DNA of 64,000 nucleotides, from positions 1-64,000 of the forward strand of contig JAEETP010000001.1 in assembly GCA_016290415.1 (NCBI GenBank). Direction: 5' to 3'. The DNA is from Bacteroidales bacterium. GTDB lineage: Bacteria; Bacteroidota; Bacteroidia; Bacteroidales; UBA932. The notes below the pieces were generated by a model. That model had not been told where the DNA came from and made no database searches. It saw only the letters and a program-made list of their open reading frames with translations. This document shows positions 26,114 through 35,436 of the stretch, piece by piece. The stretch's first letter is position 1. Each line of letters opens with the position of its first letter. A program made the position numbers and the translations under genes.

Positions 26114-27967
26114 ATGAAAAAGATATACATTCTCTCTTTGGTGACAATGGCGCTGCTTTTGGGCGGTTGCCAGAAGATATCCGACTGGATGGAGAAGCAG
26201 GACACCGGCGACCTGCAGTTCGAAGACATCTGGCAAGATGTTAACTACGTCGAAGGATGGCTCAACAACAACCTGGGCGGATACCCCGGACTGGGCTGGG
26301 TATTTGGAGGAGAACCTCTATGGAGCTTTACTGACGAAGGCTGGAGTTCTCTGGACGGCACAGGCGGATCGTCTTACAGGGTTTATTCCGGTAACTTCTC
26401 CTCCACCGCCGGCTGGCCCGGAGCCCGCAACCTCTACGGCCCTATGCTGGCGCGTATCCGCAACCTGAATATGTTCCTGCATTATATTGTGCTGCCCGAA
26501 ACTCCCGTGCAGAACGAGGCCAGCCGCAGGCGTATGCTTGCCGATGCCTATGTGGCCCGCGCATATTACATGTTTGAACTCTTCAAAGAGTACGGACCGC
26601 TCTATCTCTATAATGAAGACGGTGTCGATCCCGCAGACGGCAATCCTGAATATCTGCGCTATGTCACCGAACTCACCGATAAATACACCGATCTCCGCAG
26701 GGTTCCCGCAGAAGACTATGTCCGCTGGATCATAGCCGACTGCGACCGCGGCCTTGCAATAGACGATCTTCCCTGGCGCGCCAATGCCGGCAACCAGGCC
26801 ACCCGTATGACCAAGTCCCTTGCCTGGTGCATCAAGGCCACCTCTCTTATGTGGCTGGCCAGCCCCCTGTTCAACAACGGCAAGGACTATTGGGAAGAGG
26901 CATATCAGATGAACAAGCGCACCCTGGAGCTGCTTCGCGAGCACGGGTTCGAGCTTTATACCACCTGCTCCAATACGCAGGTGTACGGCACCGGTGATGC
27001 AAACGCATACCGCGAGTATTACTGCAACACCAACCTTTCCTGGGCTGCACCAAGCCCCACCGACCGTGAGACTATTTTCGCTTATGGCGGCGCTTCCGGC
27101 GGCCCTACTAACAATTATGTGGGTTCAAGGCACACCGACATCGCCCATGCAGGCACCTGCCCTACACAGGAGATGGTGGACGCCTATGAAACAAAAGACG
27201 GTGTTCCGGTGCTTGATCTGGCCAATCCTTATGCCGACCAATATCATCTTCAACCCAATTTCAACCCGGAGAACACGATGTACGACGAGCAACACCCGTA
27301 CGACAACCGCGATCCCCGCTTTGACGAGTGCATTATGCACCACGGCTCGCCCTACACTTGGGACAAGCAGTACATTCTGGATATATCCTCCGGCGGACTC
27401 AACTACCGCAGTCTGCTGCCTACCGATATCTCCCAGACCAGAACCGGCTATTACTACTGCAAGACCGTTCCGCCGAATGTTTCGCTCAACTCACACCCCG
27501 GCGGCAGGGCTCCTATGCAGTATAAGCTCTCCGAGATGATTCTGAACTTTGCAGAGTGCGCCCTTAACGCAGGCCACCTGCAGGACGCTATGGACGCCGT
27601 TAACGAAATCCGCGAAAGGGTCAATATGCCGCCGCTTCCCGCAGAGCTGGTGAACAACCCCGAAAAGCTCAGGCTGCGCGTTTATAATGAGCGACGCGTA
27701 GAGCTCGCCTTTGAAGAGGCCCGCTACAATGACCTCCGCCGCCGCTGCCGTCCCGAAGAGGAGATTCCCGGAATCAAGTATTTCTCTGCAATGGACGTTA
27801 CTTATGCAGGCGACTGGTCAGCAGCTACCCATGTGAGGGTTCCCCTGAGAGAGGAGATCCGTCACGGCTTCGAGCCTCAGTGCAAGTTGTCTCCCCTGCC
27901 CAAGGGGGAGGTGTCTAACCTCAAGGTTATTACCGGGGTAGATTTCCAGAACTATGGTTGGGACTAG
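26114..27967 (+). CDS. SusD/RagB-family outer-membrane lipoprotein (first pair)
   Basis: 617 residues, lipobox LLGGC (Cys19). Typical SusD features: an N-terminal helical core with RMLADAYVARAYYMFELFKEYGP (split over about 137-159), a central variable part, and the C-terminal family stretch VYNERRVELAFEEARYNDLRRR (about 533-554). It is the substrate-binding partner of the preceding SusC. It ends with TAG, 29 bases before the next SusC gene, suggesting one long transcript. Confidence 0.92.
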   Translation: MKKIYILSLVTMALLLGGCQKISDWMEKQDTGDLQFEDIWQDVNYVEGWLNNNLGGYPGLGWVFGGEPLWSFTDEGWSSLDGTGGSSYRVYSGNFSSTAGWPGARNLYGPMLARIRNLNMFLHYIVLPETPVQNEASRRRMLADAYVARAYYMFELFKEYGPLYLYNEDGVDPADGNPEYLRYVTELTDKYTDLRRVPAEDYVRWIIADCDRGLAIDDLPWRANAGNQATRMTKSLAWCIKATSLMWLASPLFNNGKDYWEEAYQMNKRTLELLREHGFELYTTCSNTQVYGTGDANAYREYYCNTNLSWAAPSPTDRETIFAYGGASGGPTNNYVGSRHTDIAHAGTCPTQEMVDAYETKDGVPVLDLANPYADQYHLQPNFNPENTMYDEQHPYDNRDPRFDECIMHHGSPYTWDKQYILDISSGGLNYRSLLPTDISQTRTGYYYCKTVPPNVSLNSHPGGRAPMQYKLSEMILNFAECALNAGHLQDAMDAVNEIRERVNMPPLPAELVNNPEKLRLRVYNERRVELAFEEARYNDLRRRCRPEEEIPGIKYFSAMDVTYAGDWSAATHVRVPLREEIRHGFEPQCKLSPLPKGEVSNLKVITGVDFQNYGWD

Positions 27968-27996
27968 TCGTTTATTATTCGTAAAAAACCACATCT

Positions 27997-30900
27997 ATGT
28001 GCATAAGAAATAAAATAACTCTTGTTCTTCTGCTTCTGGCCGCCTGGTTCACCACGGCGACAGCCCAGAACGAGTCGCTGATTATCAGTCTTAAGGGCAG
28101 GGTTCTGGACGAATTCGGCAACCCCATTTACAACGCACTGCTGGTCAGTGAAAATGAGGCCAACCAGTACATCACCAACCCGGACGGCTCCTACGACTTC
28201 CAGATCAGGGACCACAGTAACTATGTCACCGTCACCTATCCCGGTTTCCACAACAAGGTGGTAACCATAGGCGAGATTCTGGACGGCAACGAGGATATCG
28301 TGCTCAAGAGCGATGCCCAGTTTGAAGACGAACAGGTAGATCTGGTTTTCCAGAAGATGCGCAAGAACCTGCTCACCGGCAGCGTCTCTTACGTCAAGAG
28401 TCGTGAGCTTCAGAAGACTCCGACCTACCGCCTGCAGGAATCCTATATGGGCCGCATCGTGGGTCTGGGCAGCCTGGAACGCGACGCTAATCCCTCTATG
28501 TTCGACGAGTCCATCTGGTGGAACATCCGAGGCGACCACTCTCCCAGCAGTGCAAGCACTCCGGTGCTTATGGTGGACGGTATCCGCTATGAGGGCTACG
28601 ACGGCCACATCTTCACCTACTTCAATCCCCGCGAGGTGGAGTCTGTCACTATTATTCGTGACGCCGCCACCAATGCCCTTTACGGCATTCTGGGCGGTGA
28701 CGGCATCATAAGCATCACCACCCGCCGCGGACAGCAGGGCGAGCCGCGTATCACCGTTGCCTACGACCACGGCTGGAGGACTATGGACACCAAGAGGTAT
28801 TATCCTCACACCGCATACGAGCACGCCTTGCTGCGCAACGAGTCCTGCATCAACGACGGCCTTAGCCCCGTGTTCAACGCACAGGCTCTGGAATACTACA
28901 AAGACGGCACCTGGCCCAGCCACGACTACTACAACGAGTATCTGAAGCGCTATCAGACAGAGGACAAGCTCTACCTCTCCATCGGTGGCGGTAGCGAATA
29001 CGTGCAGTATATGTGCAACTTCCAGTGGATGCACACCGGCCCGCTCTTCAACCAGCCGGAATACAAGATGACCTACAAGATGAATCCCGGTAGCGCAGAC
29101 TACTTCCACGTGGCTTCCAACCTGGACTCCAAGCTGAATTACTTCATCTCCGCAACGTTTACCCTGCGCGGCGACTTCAAGATAGAGAACGGCCTTGGCA
29201 GTTGTAACCACGACCGTATGAGGGTGCGCTACGAGGATATGATCAAACACGTTATGGTGGCAGCGCCCACAATCACCAGTCTCTATGCACCCGAAGGTGC
29301 GACGGTAGAGGGCAAGGATATTTCTTATATGCCTCTCTTCAGTGAGAACAGTGAAATGGGTGGACAGATCTGGGGCCTCGGCTACAAAGTGAACCCCTAT
29401 GCAGAGTTGACACACGGCGGCAAGACCACCAAATACGCCACTTTCGTCCATATGGACGCCAAGGTCAACCTGGATCTTGATATGGTTACTCCCGGTCTTG
29501 GCGGACAGCTCGGCTTCTCTTTCAAGGGCGGCGGAGACAAGGATATCGACTGGACCATCAGCTACACGGCGTACCGTGCCAACGACCCCGGCAACTCCGG
29601 CTTCAAGCAGTACGGTCCCGAGTGGGATACCAACGGTTACTCCAAATACTATTCGTTCTGCTACAGCTATGAATACTTTGGCAAGGTGACCTACCAGCGC
29701 CAGTTCGGCGACCATTACGTTCAGGCCGTGGCAATGGGTAACCACCGTGAGCTCACCACCCGCGACATCGGCGGCGGCAGCTACCAGACCATCCCCTACC
29801 GCAGCGAGGTATTCGGCATCAACGCCCTCTATTCCTATAAGGACAAATACATCATCAACGGCACACTGGGCTATTCCGGAAGCGACGAGTTCCCTATGAA
29901 CCACAGGTTCTTCTTTACCCCCGGCGTAGGTTTGGGCTGGGTCGTTACCAAAGAGAATTTCCTGAAGGACAACGGCATCCTCACTTACCTGAAGCTGCGC
30001 GGCAGCTACGGCCGCGCCGCCCGCGAAAGGGTATCATCCTGGCGTTTTGCCTACAAGGATGACGTTACCTCCAGCACCTGGGACCAGGGCCGTATGGGTA
30101 ACCCCACCCTCTCTCCCGAATATGTAAAAGGAATGGACGCCGGTCTTGACCTGACCTTGTTCAACTGCCTGAGTTTCAGCGGCAGCATCTTCAAGGAGAA
30201 GATGGACAACGCCTATATTGACGCCACCACCTATGTGCCTACCTTCCAGGGTATATCACTGGGCAACTACCCCGGTTCCAACACCGGCCGCTTCGAAAAT
30301 CACGGCTATGAGCTGAGCGTGGATTTCCGCAAGCAGATCACCAAGAACTTCTCCCTGTGGGCAGGCGCCTCCACCTGGTATAACAACAACACCGTTATAG
30401 CAATTGGCGAGCGTCCCAAGAACACCGAATACGGCACCACCGACGCTTATTCCCAGAAGTACTATACAGAGGGCTTCCCCAAAGGGACCTTCTCTGGCTA
30501 CGAGATTGACTACGAAGGCTCCACTACCGGCAACGGTCTGTTCAACTCGCAGGAAGAGATTGACGCCTGCGGCGTGGACTACAGCCAGCTCGGCACCGTC
30601 CGCCCCGGCGACTTCCGCTACATAGACCGCACCGGCGACGGTATCATCAACTACAAGGACGCCGTCAACTACAAGTACTCCACCACTCCCCGCCAGTTCT
30701 TCAATGCACATCTGGGCTTCCAGCTCGGAAGGTTTGAGGTCAGCGCCCTTCTCTATGGCGTGAGCAAGTACTACAGGCCCATCGGCGACGCCTTCTTCCT
30801 GGGTTATCTGAACGACGGTTTCTACTGCGACCTGCATGACAACCGCTGGACCGCAGAGCGCTATGCAAACGGCGAAACCATCACCGGCCCGGCGCTTTCA

Positions 30901-31167
30901 ATGACCACCACGGTGAGCAACGTGACCAATATGTACAATGTTGTGGACGGATCGTTCCTCAAGCTGAAGAACGTAGAAATCGCCTACACTCTTCCCGAGA
31001 AGATCTCCAGGAAGGTGTACGCACAGGACATCCGCATAGCCCTTCAGGGCCAGAACCTGCACACCTGGGACAAGATGCCCACCAAACTCATAGACCCCGA
31101 AACGGGTTATCTGGGATTATGGCAGCCTATGCGCGTATATAATATCGCTCTCAACGTAACATTCTAA
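27997..31167 (+). CDS. SusC/RagA-family TonB-dependent transporter (tandem locus, second pair)
   Basis: 1056 residues: a signal peptide ending near ATA (residue 23), a carboxypeptidase-like domain (LKGRVLDEFGNPIYNALL, about 31-48), a poorly conserved signature before the plug (FQKMRKNLLTGSVSYVKS), a plug with GILGGDGIISITTRRG (about 230-245), and a barrel ending NVTF. The degenerate TonB-proximal signature and the differing plug suggest strong divergence from the first pair despite adjacency. The partner SusD follows after 11 bases. Substrate unknown. Confidence 0.9.
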   Translation: MCIRNKITLVLLLLAAWFTTATAQNESLIISLKGRVLDEFGNPIYNALLVSENEANQYITNPDGSYDFQIRDHSNYVTVTYPGFHNKVVTIGEILDGNEDIVLKSDAQFEDEQVDLVFQKMRKNLLTGSVSYVKSRELQKTPTYRLQESYMGRIVGLGSLERDANPSMFDESIWWNIRGDHSPSSASTPVLMVDGIRYEGYDGHIFTYFNPREVESVTIIRDAATNALYGILGGDGIISITTRRGQQGEPRITVAYDHGWRTMDTKRYYPHTAYEHALLRNESCINDGLSPVFNAQALEYYKDGTWPSHDYYNEYLKRYQTEDKLYLSIGGGSEYVQYMCNFQWMHTGPLFNQPEYKMTYKMNPGSADYFHVASNLDSKLNYFISATFTLRGDFKIENGLGSCNHDRMRVRYEDMIKHVMVAAPTITSLYAPEGATVEGKDISYMPLFSENSEMGGQIWGLGYKVNPYAELTHGGKTTKYATFVHMDAKVNLDLDMVTPGLGGQLGFSFKGGGDKDIDWTISYTAYRANDPGNSGFKQYGPEWDTNGYSKYYSFCYSYEYFGKVTYQRQFGDHYVQAVAMGNHRELTTRDIGGGSYQTIPYRSEVFGINALYSYKDKYIINGTLGYSGSDEFPMNHRFFFTPGVGLGWVVTKENFLKDNGILTYLKLRGSYGRAARERVSSWRFAYKDDVTSSTWDQGRMGNPTLSPEYVKGMDAGLDLTLFNCLSFSGSIFKEKMDNAYIDATTYVPTFQGISLGNYPGSNTGRFENHGYELSVDFRKQITKNFSLWAGASTWYNNNTVIAIGERPKNTEYGTTDAYSQKYYTEGFPKGTFSGYEIDYEGSTTGNGLFNSQEEIDACGVDYSQLGTVRPGDFRYIDRTGDGIINYKDAVNYKYSTTPRQFFNAHLGFQLGRFEVSALLYGVSKYYRPIGDAFFLGYLNDGFYCDLHDNRWTAERYANGETITGPALSMTTTVSNVTNMYNVVDGSFLKLKNVEIAYTLPEKISRKVYAQDIRIALQGQNLHTWDKMPTKLIDPETGYLGLWQPMRVYNIALNVTF

Positions 31168-31178
31168 AGGGAAATATT

Positions 31179-32972
31179 ATGAAAAAGATATACAACCTGT
31201 TTATACTTGCCTTTGCGGCACTCGTAATATCACCCTCCTGCAGCCAGTTGCTGGAACCCGAGCCCTACGGACTGGTAGATCTGGACCTAGTGTGGACCAA
31301 ATATAACTACACCTCCGACCTGGTGGCCACCATAGGTAAGGGTGCCAACTACGAAAGCGGCTTCCCCTATGCTGCCTACAGCGACGAAGCCCAGGCTGTT
31401 GTGGACCGCACTCCCGGCGGCTATTACAGCTGGTACAATGTCGATTTCAACGCGGCAACCTACATCTTCAGCGGCAACTGGGGCGGTATTTACAACAACC
31501 TGCGCACTATCGCCTTCTTCCTGACAAACGAGCACAAGATAAGCTTCTCCAATGTCACCGACCTTGAGAGGGAATTCTGGGACGTCAAGGCCCACTTCTA
31601 CCGCGCCTGGCACTACTTTACCCTTATGAAGCGCTACGGCAAGGGCGTCATCTTCACAGAGGTGTATGACATCAACGAGAAGTTCTCTGGTGTGAAGCTC
31701 AACAATGTAGAGCAGATAGCCGACTTCATCATCCAGGAGCTTGACCTTTGCCTGGATGCAACAGAAGACGAGTCTTCTCCCTACACTTTCAGATGGACCA
31801 CTCCTAGCTTCGGCGCCATCAACCGTGGTTTTGCGTGGGTGCTGAAGGCCCGCACCGCTATGTATGCCGCAAGCCCGCTCTATTATGAAGAGGGCAGCAA
31901 ATACACCTGGGAATACGCCTATCAGATCAACAAGCAGGCAGTTGAGGCGCTCGCCGCCCACGGCTACAAGCTGTTTGACCGCGCCCCCGAAGACAACTAC
32001 GCCTATGGCGTATACGACTACTACCATCTCTTTGACAACGATGCTTCCCGCAGTATAGACAAAGAGACCATTCTTGGTAACGGCGGACGCCTGTCAATGT
32101 GGTCCAACTACGGCCTGCCCACCACCAGGGGTCAGGTATCCTGCGGCATATGCCCCACTCAGGAGCTTGTGGACTGCTACGAAACCACCGACGGCGAGCC
32201 CATCCTGGATCTTGAGAGACCTTATCTTGATGCCGCTCACCTGCAGCCCAATTACAACAAGAACAACCACCTGTACGACCCGCAGAACCCCTACGCCAAC
32301 CGCGATCCCCGTTTCTACGGCACAATCTACTACAACGGCGCACCCCGCTATTGGAGCAACCCCGATTCCCTCAGGGTTTGGACCTATGTCGGCGGAAACT
32401 GCGGTATCTCAGACGAGCCTACTTCTGTGTTCTACACCCGTACCGGATACTATGTGAGAAAATACAACCGCGACAAATCCAGCGAGCGCGAGGGCAACCA
32501 GGACGGCCGCGCACACAACGCACGTCTGGCAGAAATGTACCTGAACCTCGCCGAATGTGCCTGCGAAGCGGGTCATCTTGAAGAGGCCAGCGACTACACC
32601 AGCCTCGTGCGCGAGCGCGTGGGTATGCCCGCCCTTCCCAACGGCCTTACCCAGGATCAGCTTAGGCTTCGCATCCGCAACGAACGCCGCGTGGAGTTTG
32701 CCTTTGAGGGCACCTTCCGCTTCGACGACGTCCGCCGCTGGAAAATTATAGACCAGACAGAAGAGCACGTGACCGGTATGCGCATCATTAAAGATGATGC
32801 AACCAACAAGTTTACTTACACCCGCTTCAGCTTTGGCACCCGCACCAACAAGGGCGACGACAAATACCTGCTCTGCCCTCTTCCCGAAGACGAAGTGGAG
32901 AAGATGAAGATGAACACCAGCCCCACCGACGACCCCGAAGCCGGTGACGACTGGCAGAATCCCGGCTGGTAA
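31179..32972 (+). CDS. SusD/RagB-family outer-membrane lipoprotein (second pair)
   Basis: 597 residues with a lipoprotein signal (SPSC, Cys21). SusD core at about 100-260 with WHYFTLMKRYGKGV, and the C-terminal motif IRNERRVEFAFEGTFRFDDVRR (about 508-529). The central block CPTQELVDCYETTDGEPILD (about 325-344) closely resembles that of the first SusD (CPTQEMVDAYETKDGVPVLD), showing that the two arose from related genes. It is the last gene of the tandem locus and is followed by a terminator. Confidence 0.92.
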   Translation: MKKIYNLFILAFAALVISPSCSQLLEPEPYGLVDLDLVWTKYNYTSDLVATIGKGANYESGFPYAAYSDEAQAVVDRTPGGYYSWYNVDFNAATYIFSGNWGGIYNNLRTIAFFLTNEHKISFSNVTDLEREFWDVKAHFYRAWHYFTLMKRYGKGVIFTEVYDINEKFSGVKLNNVEQIADFIIQELDLCLDATEDESSPYTFRWTTPSFGAINRGFAWVLKARTAMYAASPLYYEEGSKYTWEYAYQINKQAVEALAAHGYKLFDRAPEDNYAYGVYDYYHLFDNDASRSIDKETILGNGGRLSMWSNYGLPTTRGQVSCGICPTQELVDCYETTDGEPILDLERPYLDAAHLQPNYNKNNHLYDPQNPYANRDPRFYGTIYYNGAPRYWSNPDSLRVWTYVGGNCGISDEPTSVFYTRTGYYVRKYNRDKSSEREGNQDGRAHNARLAEMYLNLAECACEAGHLEEASDYTSLVRERVGMPALPNGLTQDQLRLRIRNERRVEFAFEGTFRFDDVRRWKIIDQTEEHVTGMRIIKDDATNKFTYTRFSFGTRTNKGDDKYLLCPLPEDEVEKMKMNTSPTDDPEAGDDWQNPGW

Positions 32973-32995
32973 CAGTTTTTCTTTAAACATAAAAC

Positions 32996-33027
32996 AAGCG
33001 CTGCAGACCGTTCTGTGGCGCTTTTTT
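32996..33027 (+). terminator. Terminator of the tandem SusCD locus
   Basis: AAGCGC (32996-33001) pairs with GCGCTT (about 33018-33023), with inner CAG/CTG pairs, followed by a T-run to 33027. It lies 23 bases after the last SusD stop. Confidence 0.8.
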
Positions 33028-33093
33028 ATTTTACCGTCAAAAATATTCTAAAAATTTTGGTACTTTGTGATACAAGGTATTAAAATATTTATA

Positions 33094-33101
33094 TATCTTT
33101 G
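33094..33101 (+). promoter_or_regulatory. -7 element upstream of the PspC cassette
   Basis: TATCTTTG at 33094-33101 fits TAnnTTTG, 32 bases before the ATG of the first PspC gene. No TTTG lies 19-21 bases upstream (one at 33064-33067 is 26 bases away), so strength or regulation may differ from housekeeping promoters. Confidence 0.5.
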
Positions 33102-33133
33102 CATCAGAAAATAATTTACAAACCATAATAGCA

Positions 33134-33697
33134 ATGAAAAAGACTATTTCGGCTGCAATCGGCAGCACCAACTTTGTGATAGACGAGGATGCTTATTCCC
33201 GTCTGGAATCCTACCTGGCTGCTTTCAGGGCTCACCTGACCCCCGGCCCGGACAACAGCGAGGTTATGAACGACCTTGAAAACCGCATCGCCGAGCTTCT
33301 GAGCGCCTCTGCCGCAGGCGAAGGCCGCGCCGTAAGCGTAGAAATGATAGAGGATGTCATCGGTCGCATAGGAATGCCTGACGGCTCCCAGTTTGTTGGC
33401 GGCAGCCAGCCTTCCGGCAGCAACCCCGGCGAGCCGGTCGTACACAAATTCTACCGCGATATGGACCATCGCTCCATCGGCGGTGTGTGCAGCGGCATCG
33501 CTGCCTACTTCAATCTGGACATCACTCTTGTGCGGGTGCTTTTCGTGGCACTGTTCCTTTGCGCAAGCTGTGGCTTCTGGATTTATGTTGTGCTCTGGAT
33601 CATTGCCCCCAAGGCAATCACCCCCACCCAGAAGTGCGAGCTTCGCGGCTGGGAGCCGACCTACGAGAATCTCTCCAAATTCACCACCAGCAAATAA
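33134..33697 (+). CDS. PspC-domain membrane protein (short form)
   Basis: 187 residues. The N-terminal soluble domain (about 1-85: NFVIDEDAYSRLESYLAAF, then DLENRIAELL) is followed by a PspC domain (about 106-160) with FYRDMDHRSIGGVCSGIAAYF and one long hydrophobic stretch (VLFVALFLCASCGFWIYVVLWII). PspC proteins sense or respond to membrane stress. The same two-part design recurs in the gene at 34041, so the two are paralogues that flank a PadR regulator. Cytoplasmic placement of the N-domain is inferred. Confidence 0.85.
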   Translation: MKKTISAAIGSTNFVIDEDAYSRLESYLAAFRAHLTPGPDNSEVMNDLENRIAELLSASAAGEGRAVSVEMIEDVIGRIGMPDGSQFVGGSQPSGSNPGEPVVHKFYRDMDHRSIGGVCSGIAAYFNLDITLVRVLFVALFLCASCGFWIYVVLWIIAPKAITPTQKCELRGWEPTYENLSKFTTSK

Positions 33698-33706
33698 TTG
33701 CCAATT

Positions 33707-34036
33707 ATGGAAAATATTTCTGAAAACGTGCGCTCTCAGATGCGCAAAGGGGTGCTTGAATACTGCATCCTGAGCCTGTTGGCAAAGGAGGACGCCTATG
33801 CCACCAGCATCATCTCCCGCCTCAAGGAGGTCAATATGATAGTTGTGGAGGGAACCCTTTATCCGCTGCTCATCCGGCAGAAAAACCAGGGACTGCTGGC
33901 CTACCGCTGGGAAGAGTCGCCGCAGGGTCCGCCGCGCAAGTACTATTCCATCACCGACAAGGGCCGCGAGCAGCTGGCACAGATGGACGAGGCCTGGAAT
34001 GACATTATCGCAACCATAGAGAAAATCAAAAACTAG
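33707..34036 (+). CDS. PadR-family transcriptional regulator
   Basis: 109 residues. Winged-helix regulator: RSQMRKGVLEYCILSLLAKEDAYATSII (split at about 10-37) is the recognition part, EGTLYPLLIRQKNQGLLAYRW (about 50-70) holds the typical PadR signature, and PPRKYYSITDKGREQL (about 78-93) the wing. ATG 33707 is preferred over an in-frame TTG 9 bases earlier. It lies between two PspC genes (9 and 4 bases apart), so it most likely controls this membrane-stress cassette, probably repressing its own operon. Confidence 0.9.
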   Translation: MENISENVRSQMRKGVLEYCILSLLAKEDAYATSIISRLKEVNMIVVEGTLYPLLIRQKNQGLLAYRWEESPQGPPRKYYSITDKGREQLAQMDEAWNDIIATIEKIKN

Positions 34037-34040
34037 CGCT

Positions 34041-35030
34041 ATGAAAAAGACACAGCAAGTCAATATCGGAGGCTATGCATTCAGTATTGACGACGAATCA
34101 TACAAGATTATTGACCAGTATTTGGAGAGCCTCAAACGCTACTACAGCGCCAATTCCGAGGGGAAAGAGATTGTGGAGGATATCGAGGAGAGGCTGGGAG
34201 AGCTGCTTGCAGAGCGTTGCGGCACCGACGGCGTGATTGGCGCGGCCGATGCCAACTATGCAATCGGCATCCTGGGCACACCCTACGCCATTGACGGCGA
34301 AGGTGCAGGAACACAGAGCACCAGGCGCGCCGCTACCCGCAAGCGGCTGTACCGCAACCCCGAAGGGAGAATTATCGGCGGCGTATGCAGCGGTCTGGCA
34401 ACCTACCTCAACTGGGATGTCTCCCTTATCAGGCTGATTGTGGTGCTGCTGGCCATCGGCCTTCTGGTATGGGGCGAAGCTATTTTCCTGATACCACTGC
34501 TGTACGCTGTATGCTGGATTGCCATGCCAAATGCCGACACGGTGCAGAAGCAATGCGAACTGCGCGGAGATGAGATTTCCGCCGCCGGCATCGGGCAGCA
34601 ATACGCATATGCCCGTCCGGCCGACCAGGCACCCGCAGGCCGCACCGCCGGCCGTGTTCTGGGCGTGATTCTGGGCATCTTCCTGTTTATGACCGGCCTC
34701 AGCTGCCTGGCGGGCGGGGCATTTATGTTCTCGCTGCCGTCGCTGGCCGGCCTCATCCCCGAAGTGGCAGAAGAATGGGCAGAGGTTGCCTCCGAAATCG
34801 GCATAGAAAACCTCAAGTCGCTGGGCATCTCCACCTGGATTGTAGCAGCTGTGGCATACGCCATCCCCTGCATCCTGGCCATTTACTACGGCATCCTGCT
34901 CACCTTCAACCTGAAGAGCCCCAAATGGCGTCCCGGTATGATTCTGCTCATACTCTGGGCCATCGCCGTCGTCGCCCTGTGCGTGCTGGTGGGCATTGAC
35001 ATCATTAAACTGATTCCTAGCTGGAGCTGA
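34041..35030 (+). CDS. PspC-domain membrane protein (long form)
   Basis: 329 residues. N-terminal domain like that of the 33134 protein (YAFSIDDESYKIIDQYLESL, then EIVEDIEERLGELLAER), a PspC domain (about 103-165: RLYRNPEGRIIGGVCSGLATYL), then an extra C-terminal half with about three more hydrophobic segments (about 208-235, 270-292, 300-322). Both paralogues have QKCELRG or QKQCELRG just after the PspC helix. Part of an operon with the PadR gene (4 bases upstream) and a small membrane protein (2 bases downstream). Confidence 0.85.
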   Translation: MKKTQQVNIGGYAFSIDDESYKIIDQYLESLKRYYSANSEGKEIVEDIEERLGELLAERCGTDGVIGAADANYAIGILGTPYAIDGEGAGTQSTRRAATRKRLYRNPEGRIIGGVCSGLATYLNWDVSLIRLIVVLLAIGLLVWGEAIFLIPLLYAVCWIAMPNADTVQKQCELRGDEISAAGIGQQYAYARPADQAPAGRTAGRVLGVILGIFLFMTGLSCLAGGAFMFSLPSLAGLIPEVAEEWAEVASEIGIENLKSLGISTWIVAAVAYAIPCILAIYYGILLTFNLKSPKWRPGMILLILWAIAVVALCVLVGIDIIKLIPSWS

Positions 35031-35032
35031 TT

Positions 35033-35272
35033 ATGAAACGATCTTTTTTTGATAAACTATTATTGGTGATTGCCTGGGGCGGACTCGTCGTAGGTGTTCT
35101 GGTAAGCATCGCTTACAGCTATTCCATCTGGGATTCCGGACGAGAGATGTGCTTTCCCCAAGCTGCTTTTTTCCTGACAGCCGGCGTCGGCGCCTCGGTC
35201 CTTGGCTGGGCCGTCCTAAAGGAGATTGTCTCAATCTCCGACCGGCTCAGAAGGCTGGAGAATAAATCATGA
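35033..35272 (+). CDS. Small membrane protein of the PspC cassette
   Basis: 79 residues with two hydrophobic helices (about 8-30 and 42-62) and a short charged tail (ISDRLRRLENKS). No family is recognised. It starts 2 bases after the PspC long-form stop, so it is almost certainly co-translated and may act in the same membrane complex. It ends at 35272, next to an inverted-repeat region. Confidence 0.65.
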   Translation: MKRSFFDKLLLVIAWGGLVVGVLVSIAYSYSIWDSGREMCFPQAAFFLTAGVGASVLGWAVLKEIVSISDRLRRLENKS

Positions 35273-35362
35273 CTGCTCCCAATGGGGTAAAAAGCGGCCC
35301 CATTAGGATCAAAAATCGCCGAATTTGCTCCCAATGGAAGAATTATGACTCCATTGGGAGCA
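35273..35362. repeat. Repeated GCTCCCAATGG stem-loops before lepA
   Basis: GCTCCCAATGGA (35327-35338) and TCCATTGGGAGC (35350-35361) form a perfect 12-bp stem with an 11-base loop. A second copy of GCTCCCAATGG begins at 35275, where AATGGGG (35281-35287) pairs with CCCCATT (35298-35304). Only a weak T-rich stretch (ATTTCGTTTC) follows, so terminator activity is uncertain. The duplicated unit could be a small mobile repeat or a regulatory RNA structure. Confidence 0.6.
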
Positions 35363-35407
35363 TTTCGTTTCTGAGCGTCCCGGTAGGGAAGAAAAAGAAA
35401 AATGCCG

Positions 35408-35415
35408 TATATTTG
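35408..35415 (+). promoter_or_regulatory. -7 element of lepA
   Basis: TATATTTG at 35408-35415, 21 bases before the lepA ATG, matches the consensus. No good -33 element is visible. Confidence 0.5.
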
Positions 35416-35436
35416 TAACGATAATACGGCTCCGAA

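Noticed and set aside
27964..29904. Long minus-strand open frame (about 646 codons) opposite the second tandem susC
   Set aside because: It is the antisense shadow of a clear SusC gene in GC-rich DNA; its translation has no signal peptide, fold pattern or recognised motif.
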